Of a stretch of DNA of 64,000 nt, positions 44,184 through 52,709 are shown piece by piece. Origin of the DNA: Roseibium sp. HPY-6 (GTDB lineage Bacteria; Pseudomonadota; Alphaproteobacteria; Rhizobiales; Stappiaceae); contig NZ_JBEWCD010000004.1 in the NCBI RefSeq assembly GCF_040530035.1, positions 62,001 through 126,000 on the forward strand, in the 5' to 3' direction. Position 1 is the first letter of the stretch, and each line of letters begins with the position of its first letter. The translations under genes and the position numbers were made by a program. Below the pieces are notes generated by a model. That model worked only from the letters and a program-made list of their open reading frames with translations. It was not told where the DNA came from and did not search any database.

Positions 44184-45011
44184 GTGGCGTTCATTGATAC
44201 TCACACGCATTTCCATGATCCGGAAACCGTCGATGATCTCCTATGGCCCAAGCCGGGAGATCCCTGGAACAGGACCTGCCTTCCGGACAACTATAGAGAC
44301 GAAGTTGGCGCCGGTCCCGTCGTCGCTGTCGAAACGAGTCCTCGGAAGATTGATGATGTTCGTCTTGCCCATATAGCCAATAGCGACGATATGATTGTCG
44401 CCTATGTCAGCAATCTTCAGGCTTTGAAACCCGGTTTCGAGGCGAGGCTCGAGTTGGCATTGAAGGACTTGAAATGGCGGGGTCTTCGCCTGCGTCCCAT
44501 CGAAGCCTATGAACTTCACTCAAAGGTGTTGTGCGATGCGCTGGCGGCCATGTCGGGGAAGGGCCATGTGGAGCTCGGCTTGAGGCACCCGGGCCGTTTG
44601 AACGAGTTCCAACACTTGTGCCGGGCGCTGCCGGATGTGAATTTTGTCCTCACTCATTGCGGCCATCCCTCTCTTTCAGAACCGCCAGAGAGAGTAGCTT
44701 TTAAGGTACTGGAGGGATTAGACAATGTCATTATCAAGTTGTCACCTCCACAATTCGAGAGCTTTAGCTCACCGGATATTCGCTACCGCTTGCAACATCA
44801 CATAAGCTTGCTGCGTAACATGCTTTCAGCGGAGAAGTTGATGTATGGCAGCAACTGGCCTGTGAGCATAGAGGCAAATGAGTTCAAGGATTGGTTGGGA
44901 CAGTTGTTTTCAACGCACAGCGGAGAAGCTGAAGCAGTTCTCGGCGGAACCGCAAAGCGGGCTTATCGTCTCGAGCAAGTAATTGAGCCAATCGTTTCGA
45001 TAAGGCCGTGA
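44184..45011 (+). CDS. Amidohydrolase-2 family hydrolase (COG3618 lactonase-like)
   Basis: A 275-residue TIM-barrel metal hydrolase of the amidohydrolase 2 group, which includes 2-pyrone-4,6-dicarboxylate and sugar lactonases. The N-terminal HxH is in IDTHTHFHDP. Later metal or active-site positions are LTHCGHP and YGSNWPV, where SDWP or SNWP is the family motif. The start is GTG at 44184, 3 bases after the ATPase stop. Predicted to hydrolyse the imported compound, plausibly a lactone, in the cytoplasm; this fits the degenerate lactonase sensor upstream. Confidence 0.82.
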   Translation: MAFIDTHTHFHDPETVDDLLWPKPGDPWNRTCLPDNYRDEVGAGPVVAVETSPRKIDDVRLAHIANSDDMIVAYVSNLQALKPGFEARLELALKDLKWRGLRLRPIEAYELHSKVLCDALAAMSGKGHVELGLRHPGRLNEFQHLCRALPDVNFVLTHCGHPSLSEPPERVAFKVLEGLDNVIIKLSPPQFESFSSPDIRYRLQHHISLLRNMLSAEKLMYGSNWPVSIEANEFKDWLGQLFSTHSGEAEAVLGGTAKRAYRLEQVIEPIVSIRP

Positions 45012-45363
45012 ATGATTAGCGTAATAAATTCTATCACAAGCTTGAGCAAGATTCGGGCATATTCTTTTAATATTTTAAATATCGAAATTCTAGTTTCTTG
45101 TCTTTGCGTCAGAATACTTCCCATTTCCGCACTCCAGAAAACTCAGAAAAACGTACGATCAAAAAAGTAACACGACGCTCACGAGAGCGTTATATTGAAA
45201 ACACAAAAGTAAACATGTCATCACACGAGGGTTACCGATGTTGCTTTTCAATATTTAATAGCCATTTCAGGTGCACAGCGTTCAATCGACGCTGAAAAGA
45301 TGCAGTATCGAAGTTTCGGGGCGGCATCATTGATTAAATTGGAAAATAACATGGAGAAATAAT
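45012..45363. other. AT-rich intergenic region
   Basis: No gene recognised. A 6-bp hairpin ACGCTC-ACGA-GAGCGT (45175-45190) has no T-run. The region probably holds the promoter of the FPDQT-repeat gene at 45364. Confidence 0.4.
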
Positions 45364-45738
45364 ATGCGTACTATCAAGAAAACCCTGTCGACGGTTGTAG
45401 CAACTACTTTCGTTTCTGGCGCTCTCATCGGCGGCGCTTTCGCAGATTTCCCGGACCAAACCTATGGTGACTCAAACGGCAACAACCCTGTCTCCATTCA
45501 ACAGATGCAGATCGGCAATGCCAAAGCTCTTCGCTCTTCTGGAAAGTTGAGCAAGTCTACCTCTGTGAGCCATGCTGCACTTGCCGATTTCCCGGATCAG
45601 ACTGTAGGCGACGCAAACGGCAACACTCCAGTGGCCGTTCGTGTGCAGGCCATTCGCGCAAATGACAGCAACCTGCTGATCTTGCCCTTCAAAGGCGATT
45701 GGAACGGGACATCCAAACAAGGCTTTCCACGTCAGTAA
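45364..45738 (+). CDS. Small secreted FPDQT-repeat protein, copy 1
   Basis: A 124-residue protein of no recognised family. The signal peptide ends at AFA (about residue 27). The mature protein starts with DFPDQTYGDSNGNNPVS and carries a second copy, DFPDQTVGDANGNTPVA, about 48 residues later; it ends GDWNGTS..GFPRQ. A paralogue with the same plan lies at 63616-63993. The D-x-N-G-N spacing resembles calcium-binding loops, but that is speculation. Preceded by GGAGAAATA and followed by a strong terminator, so it is a monocistronic, probably well-expressed exported protein. Confidence 0.8.
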   Translation: MRTIKKTLSTVVATTFVSGALIGGAFADFPDQTYGDSNGNNPVSIQQMQIGNAKALRSSGKLSKSTSVSHAALADFPDQTVGDANGNTPVAVRVQAIRANDSNLLILPFKGDWNGTSKQGFPRQ

Positions 45739-45772
45739 GTCTTACGAGCATAGCCTCTCGACTAAAAGAAAC

Positions 45773-45804
45773 GGCCGCGCACAACGCGTGGCCTTTCTTT
45801 GTTT
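45773..45804 (+). terminator. Intrinsic terminator of the FPDQT-repeat gene
   Basis: GGCCGCGC (45773-45780), loop ACAAC, GCGTGGCC (45786-45793): an 8-bp stem with one G-T pair, then TTTCTTTGTTT. It lies 34 bases after the stop. Confidence 0.88.
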
Positions 45805-45910
45805 GAGGATAAGCCCGAAACCAAAACAGATGACGTCAAACAAGAACCAATCGGAAACTCAGACAACCAGTCTCCCAATCATCCAAATCAATTAACTGTG
45901 GCAATGAGCT

Positions 45911-46645
45911 TTAAGTCCGTATGACGTGCTCTGTCACCTCTTCCAGACAAGTGTCAGACCTTTCTGCCTCAAAGACCTTTTTGCCATGGCTCATAACGAC
46001 AAATCGATCACAGGCCTGGAAGGCATGATAAATGTTGTGCGTGACCAAAACCGAAGAAGTCCCCTTCGCTCTCAATTCACCGACATATCTCAGCAAGTGT
46101 TCAGTTTCACGAACAGACAGGGCTGACGTCGGTTCATCCAGAAGCAATATGTTCCTCTGAAAATAGACCGCGCGCGCAATCGCGACTGCCTGTTTTTGCC
46201 CGCCCGACAAAAAACCAACTTCCTTGTCCGGATCATCTATGCCGGATATTTGAACAGCGCTTCCCAGGATTTCAACAGTTCGCCGGCGCATTTCTGTGTG
46301 ATTTAGTTTTCCGAATTTGTTGACGATCTCACGGCCCAGAAAAATGTTGCGAGAGATCGACATTGTATCAACCAATGCAATGTCCTGATAGATGGTCTCA
46401 ATACCAGCATTCACCGACATTGCCCGTGAATTAAGTGAAATCTGTTTGCCGTTAATGAAAATCTCGCCTTTAGTTGGCGGGTTAATGCCTGAGATCATTT
46501 TCACAAGTGTCGATTTTCCAGCGCCATTGTCGCCAAGTAGCCCGACAACCTCGCTCGGGCTGATGTGAAAGTCGACACCGTCCAGCGCATTGAACGCACC
46601 ATAGGACTTCACGATGTTCCGCATTTGAAGCAATGGCAGAGTCAA
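45911..46645 (-). CDS. Ribose-type ABC transporter ATPase, single domain (FrcA-like)
   Basis: A 244-residue ATPase with one nucleotide-binding domain, unlike RbsA, which has two. Walker A GDNGAGKST, signature LSGGQKQAVAIARAV, Walker B LLLDEPTSALS. The single-domain form matches FrcA of rhizobial fructose-type transporters. Last gene of the lacI, binding protein, permease, ATPase run on the minus strand. Confidence 0.9.
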   Translation of the reverse strand: MTLPLLQMRNIVKSYGAFNALDGVDFHISPSEVVGLLGDNGAGKSTLVKMISGINPPTKGEIFINGKQISLNSRAMSVNAGIETIYQDIALVDTMSISRNIFLGREIVNKFGKLNHTEMRRRTVEILGSAVQISGIDDPDKEVGFLSGGQKQAVAIARAVYFQRNILLLDEPTSALSVRETEHLLRYVGELRAKGTSSVLVTHNIYHAFQACDRFVVMSHGKKVFEAERSDTCLEEVTEHVIRT

Positions 46646-46665
46646 TTGAGCCTCTCTAAGGGGTG

Positions 46666-47715
46666 TTAAGCTTTGCGCTGGATGGCCGAGTTAAGAACAA
46701 CCGAAAACACGATCAGTGAGCCGACGAACATATCGAAGTAGAAACCAGGGGCTTGGAGCAGCAACAAAACATCTTTGATTGTGAACACCAGGAATGAACC
46801 AAGTACGATTCCAAGAATGGATCCACGCCCCCCCATAAGAGCGACGCCGCCGATGACACATCCAGCTATCGCTTGTAGTTCAAGGCCTAAACCTGCGCCT
46901 GGCTGAACGGAACTTACTCTTGTTGCTGCAATTACGCCGGCGACTGCAGCGCAGCTGCATGCAATTGCAAAGGCAATTGTTTTAACGAGGAATGGATTGA
47001 CGCCTATCGCCGTTGCGGCTTTCTCGTTTCCACCGACTGCAAAGAAGTGGTTCCCGATCCTGTGATGATGAAGGAAGAAGTACGTCACCAATGCCAAAAT
47101 CAGGAACCACACCGTCCCCATATGCACGACACCGAATTGGCCATTAAATATGCTTTGGAAAGGTTCGGGAGGCCGAAACCTGAGCGCAGATGAACCATTG
47201 ACAAGCAATGTTGCGCCTTTCCAGAAAAGCATAGCGCCCAGTGTTGTGATAAAGGACGGGATTACAAAAATAAGAGTTATTGCACTGTGAAGAATTCCTG
47301 CGCACGCGGCGAATGCCAGAGAAATCGTGAGTCCGATGAAAGGTGCTAATGCACCAAATGTCGGTTCAAGTGCATTCGAAACCATGCCGCAGAGGATTGC
47401 ACAAAGGGAGTAGAGCGCTCCAACAGATAGATCGAACTCTCCCGAAATCATTAAGATACCGACCCCAAGCGCAATTATCCCGAGGGGGGCAGCCGCCTTC
47501 AGTGTCACACTGATGTTTGCTGCCGACAGGTACCGGAAATCATCTGGGAAAATGACGGCTGCACAAATACAGACGATTTGCGTAAGGACAAACATGACTG
47601 TTATGCCGCCCTCAGGTTTAGTCCTAATCCAGTCAAGAACCTTTTGCGTGGCACGGCGTTTTTGGCGCGCTTCAATAGCGCGCCAGATATGCTCTGATTT
47701 ACTCACATTTTGCAT
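46666..47715 (-). CDS. Ribose-type ABC transporter permease (FrcC/RbsC-like)
   Basis: A 349-residue permease with about eight hydrophobic helices and the family signature GGxALxGGRGS (CVIGGVALMGGRGSILGIVLG). ATG at 47715 is preferred; the frame is open to an earlier codon at 47757, but that would cover the hairpin that follows the binding-protein gene. Co-transcribed with the ATPase 20 bases downstream. Confidence 0.88.
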   Translation of the reverse strand: MQNVSKSEHIWRAIEARQKRRATQKVLDWIRTKPEGGITVMFVLTQIVCICAAVIFPDDFRYLSAANISVTLKAAAPLGIIALGVGILMISGEFDLSVGALYSLCAILCGMVSNALEPTFGALAPFIGLTISLAFAACAGILHSAITLIFVIPSFITTLGAMLFWKGATLLVNGSSALRFRPPEPFQSIFNGQFGVVHMGTVWFLILALVTYFFLHHHRIGNHFFAVGGNEKAATAIGVNPFLVKTIAFAIACSCAAVAGVIAATRVSSVQPGAGLGLELQAIAGCVIGGVALMGGRGSILGIVLGSFLVFTIKDVLLLLQAPGFYFDMFVGSLIVFSVVLNSAIQRKA

Positions 47716-47755
47716 GTTTGGGCTTTCGTTTCGCTGGCAGTGCCGTTGCACGATC

Positions 47756-47777
47756 AAGGCTCTATACGTTGAGCCTT
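47756..47777 (-). terminator. Small hairpin between binding protein and permease
   Basis: Minus strand: AAGGCTC, 8-base loop, GAGCCTT, a perfect 7-bp stem, 23 bases after the binding-protein stop. There is no clear U-run, so it may be a stability element and not a terminator. Confidence 0.5.
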
Positions 47778-47799
47778 GAGACGCCTTAGTAGCGAATGG

Positions 47800-48777
47800 T
47801 CAGCGTGTTTCTCCAGCCCAACGGCCCAAGAAGCCCGTGTTGCTGCTGTCGATCAAACCATCACCACCTGTATCCATGTCTGAAGGGTAGAGGCCGTACT
47901 TCAAAAGCAGGGCCATCTGTGCGACAGAAAAATACCCTTGACTGTAGGGTTGCTGATCAACAGTTGCGGTCAGGTCGCCGCTTTCAATGTCTTCGACGAT
48001 ACTTTGAGAGACATCAAACCCGCCTGCAGGGATATCAAGGCCAGCCTCTCTTATTGCAGCAACGGCTTGAGAGGTTGGTGTCTGTCCCAGACCAATAACA
48101 GCTGCCGTGTCAGGATGACCTAGAAGATATTGAGTCATCAGTGACCTCGCGTTAGCCTGATCGACCCCCACACCGAGGAGTTCGGTTTTCACACCTGCCT
48201 CTTCTAAGGCCTTCTCGACACCCTTGTGCCTTTCACTCGCATAAACCGCTTCCGGTACTTCAACAGGAGTGAAAACGACATCGCCCTCTTTGAGACCATG
48301 CTCGTCGATCATTCGTTTCCCAATCGCATAGCCTGCGCTTTGGAAACTCTGGCCTACAAAAGCAAAACGACAGGTGCCGCCATCTTTTCCTTTTGAGTCT
48401 TCAATATTGTGCAGAATGACCGGTATACCCGCTTCGACAGCCCGACACAGGACTTCATCAAATGCATCATCATTTGGAACCGTTGTGACGATACCGTCGA
48501 CTTCGTTGGCAATCGCTAACTCTAGGATATTGTTTTGGTTTATCGGATCTTCGTTGCCGTATTGGACATCGATGTTAATACCCTGCTGCTTTGCAGCATC
48601 CAAAGCACCAGTTCGGACGACTCCATGGAATGGGTTGGATTCAGTCGACCAGATTAGAAACAGGACATCTATATCCTTCCATTCGTCCGCATAGTCGGAA
48701 TCCGCTGCCATGGCCGTCGCCCCTAGCATCATTGCCAAGGACGCAGTTAGGCCAAAAACGCTTTGCCGAAAATTCAT
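47800..48777 (-). CDS. Ribose-type ABC transporter binding protein
   Basis: A 325-residue periplasmic binding protein of the LacI/RbsB fold. The signal peptide ends at AMAADS. Sugar-binding family features: IWSTESNPFHGVVRTGALDAAKQQG, then ANEVDGIVTTVPNDDA, and GLGQTPTSQAVAAIREAG. The ATG is behind GGGAGGAAG. The rhizopine-binding MocB and inositol-binding proteins belong to the same family, which fits the divergent mocDEF-like genes. Ligand predicted to be an O-methylated polyol or sugar (inference). Confidence 0.9.
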   Translation of the reverse strand: MNFRQSVFGLTASLAMMLGATAMAADSDYADEWKDIDVLFLIWSTESNPFHGVVRTGALDAAKQQGINIDVQYGNEDPINQNNILELAIANEVDGIVTTVPNDDAFDEVLCRAVEAGIPVILHNIEDSKGKDGGTCRFAFVGQSFQSAGYAIGKRMIDEHGLKEGDVVFTPVEVPEAVYASERHKGVEKALEEAGVKTELLGVGVDQANARSLMTQYLLGHPDTAAVIGLGQTPTSQAVAAIREAGLDIPAGGFDVSQSIVEDIESGDLTATVDQQPYSQGYFSVAQMALLLKYGLYPSDMDTGGDGLIDSSNTGFLGRWAGETR

Positions 48778-48847
48778 TATGCTTCCTCCCTCCCTATTTC
48801 GTTGCCATTAACAGTCCTATTCAGGAGGAAAAAAAGTCAACGGGACA

Positions 48848-48863
48848 TGACGCTTTTTCGTCA
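48848..48863. promoter_or_regulatory. Likely LacI-family operator, site 1
   Basis: TGACGCTTTTTCGTCA, an inverted repeat of TGACG/CGTCA around a 6-base spacer, between lacI and the binding-protein gene (71 bases before the latter's start). It matches the site at 49942-49957 at 13 of 16 bases. Confidence 0.6.
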
Positions 48864-48901
48864 GATCTGATGTGATTATGGATGAATTGACCGAAATATC
48901 G

Positions 48902-49930
48902 TCAAAATCTTCCAGGTAAATCAATCATGGATCTGTGAAAAGACTGTCCTTGCAGTGGCTCAGATCCTTTGTCACGAAGCATGGCTGCCGTCTTAAACAG
49001 GTCCTTACTGATACTTTCTATGTCCGTTGACAAAATCATGTCCGCAAAGCCGTCGCGCATAGCATCTACGGATGCGTCATCGGTCTCATGTAGTATAAGT
49101 GAGACCTCGTTTGCTTCTCGGGCTTCGCGAAGAGCAGCAATGATGCCTGATCTTCCGCCGCCTGCGACGTAGACACCCTTTAGATCAGCATGCCTATCAA
49201 GCAGTTCTCGCAAGCATTCGTAAGCAAAATCGCGCGCGTCAAAATTGGCTATCGGATCAAGATATTCTAGATGTGGATTCAACTCGCGCATCGACGCCCG
49301 GAACCCGGATTCCCTCAGCATATGTCCGTGCCAGCGGTGACCTCCTACAAATACTGCTACTTTGCCTTTGGCCAATAGGTTCGACATAAGCCAACCCGCC
49401 GCCCTTCCATCAGCGATGTTGTTGCTGCCCACATAATATCGGCGGGCGTTTTGGCCGAAATCGGTCAGAATGGAGAAGACCGGAACGCCGCAGTGTTGCA
49501 ATTCCTCGACCGCACGATTGACGACCGGATGATCAATTGCCACTGCACAGACAACGTCAGCGTTACCTGCAAACGAAACCAATGTTTCTGCATAATCTTG
49601 AGGAGCTTGTGTTGCGACGTTGGCAAAATACAAATTTATCTGCGAATGAGAAAAGCTTTGCGCCGCATTCTCTAGCGCGGACCTAAATGACTTGTAAAAA
49701 GGGTTTTCTGCATTCAAGAGCAAGACCCCGATATTTAGAGCGGGCAGTGCTTCCTGCATACGTTGTTTGATCAAGTTGACGGCATGATATCCCAGCTTGT
49801 CGGCGGCAGCATAAACCTGGATAGCAGTTTCGTGACGAACGGCTTCGCGTCCGTTCAAGACCCTGTCGACCGTTGAAGTGCTGACGCCGGCTTCGATTGC
49901 AACATCACGTATTGTTGGTCGGCGTTTCAT
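48902..49930 (-). CDS. LacI-family transcriptional regulator
   Basis: A 342-residue LacI regulator: HTH at about residues 5-25 (TIRDVAIEAGVSTSTVDRVLNG), hinge helix near residue 55, then a periplasmic-binding-protein-like effector domain. Located between the divergent mocDEF-like operon and the ribose-type transporter, and probably senses the same ligand. The effector-domain lineage (PFYKSFRSALENAAQ) is the type often paired with inositol and rhizopine transporters. Confidence 0.9.
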   Translation of the reverse strand: MKRRPTIRDVAIEAGVSTSTVDRVLNGREAVRHETAIQVYAAADKLGYHAVNLIKQRMQEALPALNIGVLLLNAENPFYKSFRSALENAAQSFSHSQINLYFANVATQAPQDYAETLVSFAGNADVVCAVAIDHPVVNRAVEELQHCGVPVFSILTDFGQNARRYYVGSNNIADGRAAGWLMSNLLAKGKVAVFVGGHRWHGHMLRESGFRASMRELNPHLEYLDPIANFDARDFAYECLRELLDRHADLKGVYVAGGGRSGIIAALREAREANEVSLILHETDDASVDAMRDGFADMILSTDIESISKDLFKTAAMLRDKGSEPLQGQSFHRSMIDLPGRF

Positions 49931-49941
49931 ACTCTCATTCC

Positions 49942-49998
49942 TGACGATTTTTCGACGATAGCATCAGAAGAGTGATGTAAATTGATGCAAATCGTCAA
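49942..49998. promoter_or_regulatory. Divergent lacI/mocD control region with operator-like repeats
   Basis: Contains TGACGATTTTTCGACG (49942-49957), nearly the same as the site at 48848. Next come an inverted repeat CATCA-N6-TGATG (49962-49977) and abutting direct repeats TGATGTAAAT (49973-49982) and TGATGCAAAT (49983-49992), the latter part of TTGATGCAAATCGTCAA. A dense set of half-sites suits cooperative LacI binding. Confidence 0.55.
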
Positions 49999-50081
49999 GC
50001 AATGGTTGCCATTCTGTTTCTCTCGATGTTCCGTGTTCGGCGTCAAGCTGGGGCCTTTGGCCAAAGACCAATGGAGGACCC

Positions 50082-51170
50082 GTGTCCAAAGACTATTCGC
50101 TACTCGGTCCGGAGGCCGCCTCCGCAGCAGAACGAGGGATCGCCAGCGCCGACTGGTATCACCCGGAAATTCCGAGAAAGACAATGAAATCGCTGATGCA
50201 GCGCCGCGACGGTCCTGCATTGCGCGACACTATTATCTGGCTGGCGGCCTTGATTGGTTTCGGCGGCGCAGGCGCTTTTTTATTCCCAAGCTTGTGGTCG
50301 ATTCCATTTTTCGCAGCATACGGTGTTCTCTACGGATCTGCCGGCGACTCGCGATGGCATGAGTGCGGACACGGTACGGCATTCAGAACGAGGTGGATGA
50401 ATGACGTTGTTTACCAGATCGCCTCGTTCTTTATGATCCGCAACCCGGTCACCTGGCGGTGGAGTCATGCACGCCATCACACCGACACGATAATTGTCGG
50501 GCGTGATCCGGAAATCGTCGCAATGAGACCTCCGGATTTGGCTCGTATGGGGCTGAATTTTTTCGGGATCCTGGACACCTGGCACGGTCTTAAGACGATG
50601 CTGGTCAATGCATGCGGCAAGCTGGAAGCCCAGGAGCGCACATATGTCCCAGAGCAAGAGCAGCACAAGGTCATCCGCGTTGCACGCATCTGGACCGTGA
50701 TCTACGCAATGACGTTGGGGTCGGCACTTTACTTCGGTTCTGTCCTTCCATTGCTGTTGATCGGTGGCCCCCGGCTCTATGGATGCTGGCACGCGGTGAT
50801 GACCGGCATTCTTCAACACGCAGGCCTTGCTGAGGATGTGCTCGATCACAGATTGAATTCACGCACTGTGTATATGAATCCGATCAGCCGCTTCATCTAC
50901 TGGAACATGAATTATCATGTTGAGCATCATATGTTTCCGATGGTGCCTTATCATGCGCTGCCCAAATTGCACGACACGATAAAACACGATCTGCCGGCTC
51001 CGAATCCGTCTATTCTCAATGCCTACAGGGAAGTATGGCCGGCGCTGAAGCGGCAGGTCCGCTACGAAAACTGGTTCATCAAGAAGGAACTTCCGCCGAC
51101 GGCTCAGCCGTATCGCGCAGAATTTCACGCTGACGTTGAGCCGATCTTACCTCTTAATGCTGCAGAATGA
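50082..51170 (+). CDS. mocD: MocD-like membrane di-iron oxygenase (fatty-acid desaturase fold)
   Basis: A 362-residue membrane oxygenase. The three His boxes are intact: HECGH (93-97), HARHH (129-133) and HVEHH in the C-terminal third. Two paired hydrophobic regions. In Sinorhizobium, MocD with MocE (Rieske) and MocF (reductase) oxidatively demethylates 3-O-methyl-scyllo-inosamine. The identical gene set here supports a demethylase or hydroxylase of that type over a lipid desaturase. The start is GTG at 50082 behind GGAGG. First gene of a tightly packed operon. Confidence 0.82.
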   Translation: MSKDYSLLGPEAASAAERGIASADWYHPEIPRKTMKSLMQRRDGPALRDTIIWLAALIGFGGAGAFLFPSLWSIPFFAAYGVLYGSAGDSRWHECGHGTAFRTRWMNDVVYQIASFFMIRNPVTWRWSHARHHTDTIIVGRDPEIVAMRPPDLARMGLNFFGILDTWHGLKTMLVNACGKLEAQERTYVPEQEQHKVIRVARIWTVIYAMTLGSALYFGSVLPLLLIGGPRLYGCWHAVMTGILQHAGLAEDVLDHRLNSRTVYMNPISRFIYWNMNYHVEHHMFPMVPYHALPKLHDTIKHDLPAPNPSILNAYREVWPALKRQVRYENWFIKKELPPTAQPYRAEFHADVEPILPLNAAE

Positions 51171-51180
51171 GAGAATAATA

Positions 51181-51495
51181 ATGGCAGACTGGGTGCGCGT
51201 TTGCGCGCGTGACGAAATTGAACCAGACGATATGCTTCGCTTCGATCATGATGGACGAACTTTCGTAATATATAGAACTGAAAATGACGAGTTCTTTGCT
51301 TCAGATGGCCTCTGCACCCACGAACAGGTTCATCTGGAGGACGGATTGTTGATGGACTATGTCATCGAGTGTCCCAAGCACAATGGGCGATTTGACATTC
51401 GGACAGGGGAAGGCTTGGGCGCCCCGATCTGCGAGGCTCTGGCGACCTATAATCTTCGTTTTGAGGGCGAAGATGTTCTTGTCGAAATACCATGA
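51181..51495 (+). CDS. mocE: MocE-like Rieske ferredoxin
   Basis: A 104-residue Rieske 2Fe-2S protein. Ligands Cys45-x-His47 (LCTHEQ) and Cys64-x2-His67 (ECPKHNG), followed by FDIRTGEG as in MocE and dioxygenase ferredoxins. Carries electrons from the MocF-like reductase to the MocD-like oxygenase. The ATG at 51181 is preferred over an in-frame start at 51136 inside mocD. The stop overlaps mocF by four bases. Confidence 0.9.
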   Translation: MADWVRVCARDEIEPDDMLRFDHDGRTFVIYRTENDEFFASDGLCTHEQVHLEDGLLMDYVIECPKHNGRFDIRTGEGLGAPICEALATYNLRFEGEDVLVEIP

Positions 51496-52709
51496 CGCCA
51501 TCACGTGTTGTCATCATCGGCGCCGGCGTTGCCGGAACAACGGCAGCATTTGAACTGCGTAAACAGGGTTTTGAGGGGAAGGTATGCCTGATCGGAGCGG
51601 AAGACCATTGGCCGTATAACCGAACTGAACTGTCAAAAAACACAGGCACACCTCCAAATCTACTTTATTCCGAAGAAGCATTTGCAGAAGCCGAGATCGA
51701 GTTTCGGCACGGTGCCATGGTCCGGAAAATCGATCGGGCCAACAAGTTCGTCCAACTGCAAACTGAGGATACGATCCAATATGATCGACTGCTTCTGGCA
51801 ACGGGAGCAAGAGCTGCGGTACCCGGTGTCTTTCGCAATCTTGCGGTGCTTCGCACCAGGGACGACATAGACGCTTGTTTTGCTGACCTGAAATCGCAAG
51901 ACCGTTTGGTCATTATCGGTGGAGGTCTGATTGGCACGGAGATTGCCGCAACGATGGTGCAGCGCGGGTTTCCTGTCGCGATCGTCGAACAACAACCGCG
52001 CCTGCTGACGAGAGCCTTGCCGGAAGAGATCGCCGGACGGCTGCAGGCAAACCTTGCAGAGCATGGGGTGGACCTGCATCTGGGTGCGAAAATTGCTTCT
52101 GTCGACGCGCAAAAGGTCGTCATCGAAACGGGAGCGGAAATACAAGCGGACAGGATTATTCTGGCAATCGGCGCTCGTCCGGACATCGATCTGGCTGCCG
52201 GCTCCGGCTTGTCGGTGGATGATGGAATCCTGGTGAACGACGGTTTACAAACCTCAGATTCGGCGATTTACGCAGCCGGGGATTGTTGTCGTTTTCCAGC
52301 AGCAAATGGCACCATGCGCCTTGAAGCCTGGCAACCGGCGATTGACATGGGCCAACTCGCAGCCAGGGCAATGCTTGGGAAAACAGGCTCTCGCAGACTG
52401 CTGCCGAGCTTCTGGACGGATCAATTGGACCTGCATGTTCAATCGGTTGGTTATGCCGACCAGGATGGCAAGTGGCTTAAACGTGCAGGAAAATCGGGAT
52501 CTCTGATCATGTTCCAGCTTGATGGCGCTTCGCGGCTTCAGGCTGCGGTGGGTGTAGGGCCCGGAATGAGTATCGGCAAAGATATGCGGATAGCGCACCA
52601 CATGATTACGTCGGAAGCCGTCATCGACGCAGCAGATCTGGAGTCTTCCAAGACGTCGCTCAAAACACTACTGAAGGAAGCAAGTCTATGTTCAACCGAG
52701 CGTCATTGA
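51492..52709 (+). CDS. mocF: MocF-like ferredoxin reductase
   Basis: A 405-residue FAD/NAD(P)H-dependent ferredoxin reductase: FAD motif IIGAGVAGTTAA at the N-terminus, ATGARA, NAD motif IIGGGLIGTEIAA, second FAD motif YAAGDCC, and the C-terminal reductase domain. It completes an electron chain NADH to FAD to Rieske to di-iron oxygenase. Overlaps mocE by 4 bases and the PanB-like gene by 22 bases. Confidence 0.92.
   Translation: MTPSRVVIIGAGVAGTTAAFELRKQGFEGKVCLIGAEDHWPYNRTELSKNTGTPPNLLYSEEAFAEAEIEFRHGAMVRKIDRANKFVQLQTEDTIQYDRLLLATGARAAVPGVFRNLAVLRTRDDIDACFADLKSQDRLVIIGGGLIGTEIAATMVQRGFPVAIVEQQPRLLTRALPEEIAGRLQANLAEHGVDLHLGAKIASVDAQKVVIETGAEIQADRIILAIGARPDIDLAAGSGLSVDDGILVNDGLQTSDSAIYAAGDCCRFPAANGTMRLEAWQPAIDMGQLAARAMLGKTGSRRLLPSFWTDQLDLHVQSVGYADQDGKWLKRAGKSGSLIMFQLDGASRLQAAVGVGPGMSIGKDMRIAHHMITSEAVIDAADLESSKTSLKTLLKEASLCSTERH

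Noticed and set aside
45831-45838. TGACGTCA palindrome downstream of the ribose-type ATPase as a LacI operator
   Set aside because: Only 8 bases, lacks the spacer of the other two sites, and lies after the operon where control would make little sense.
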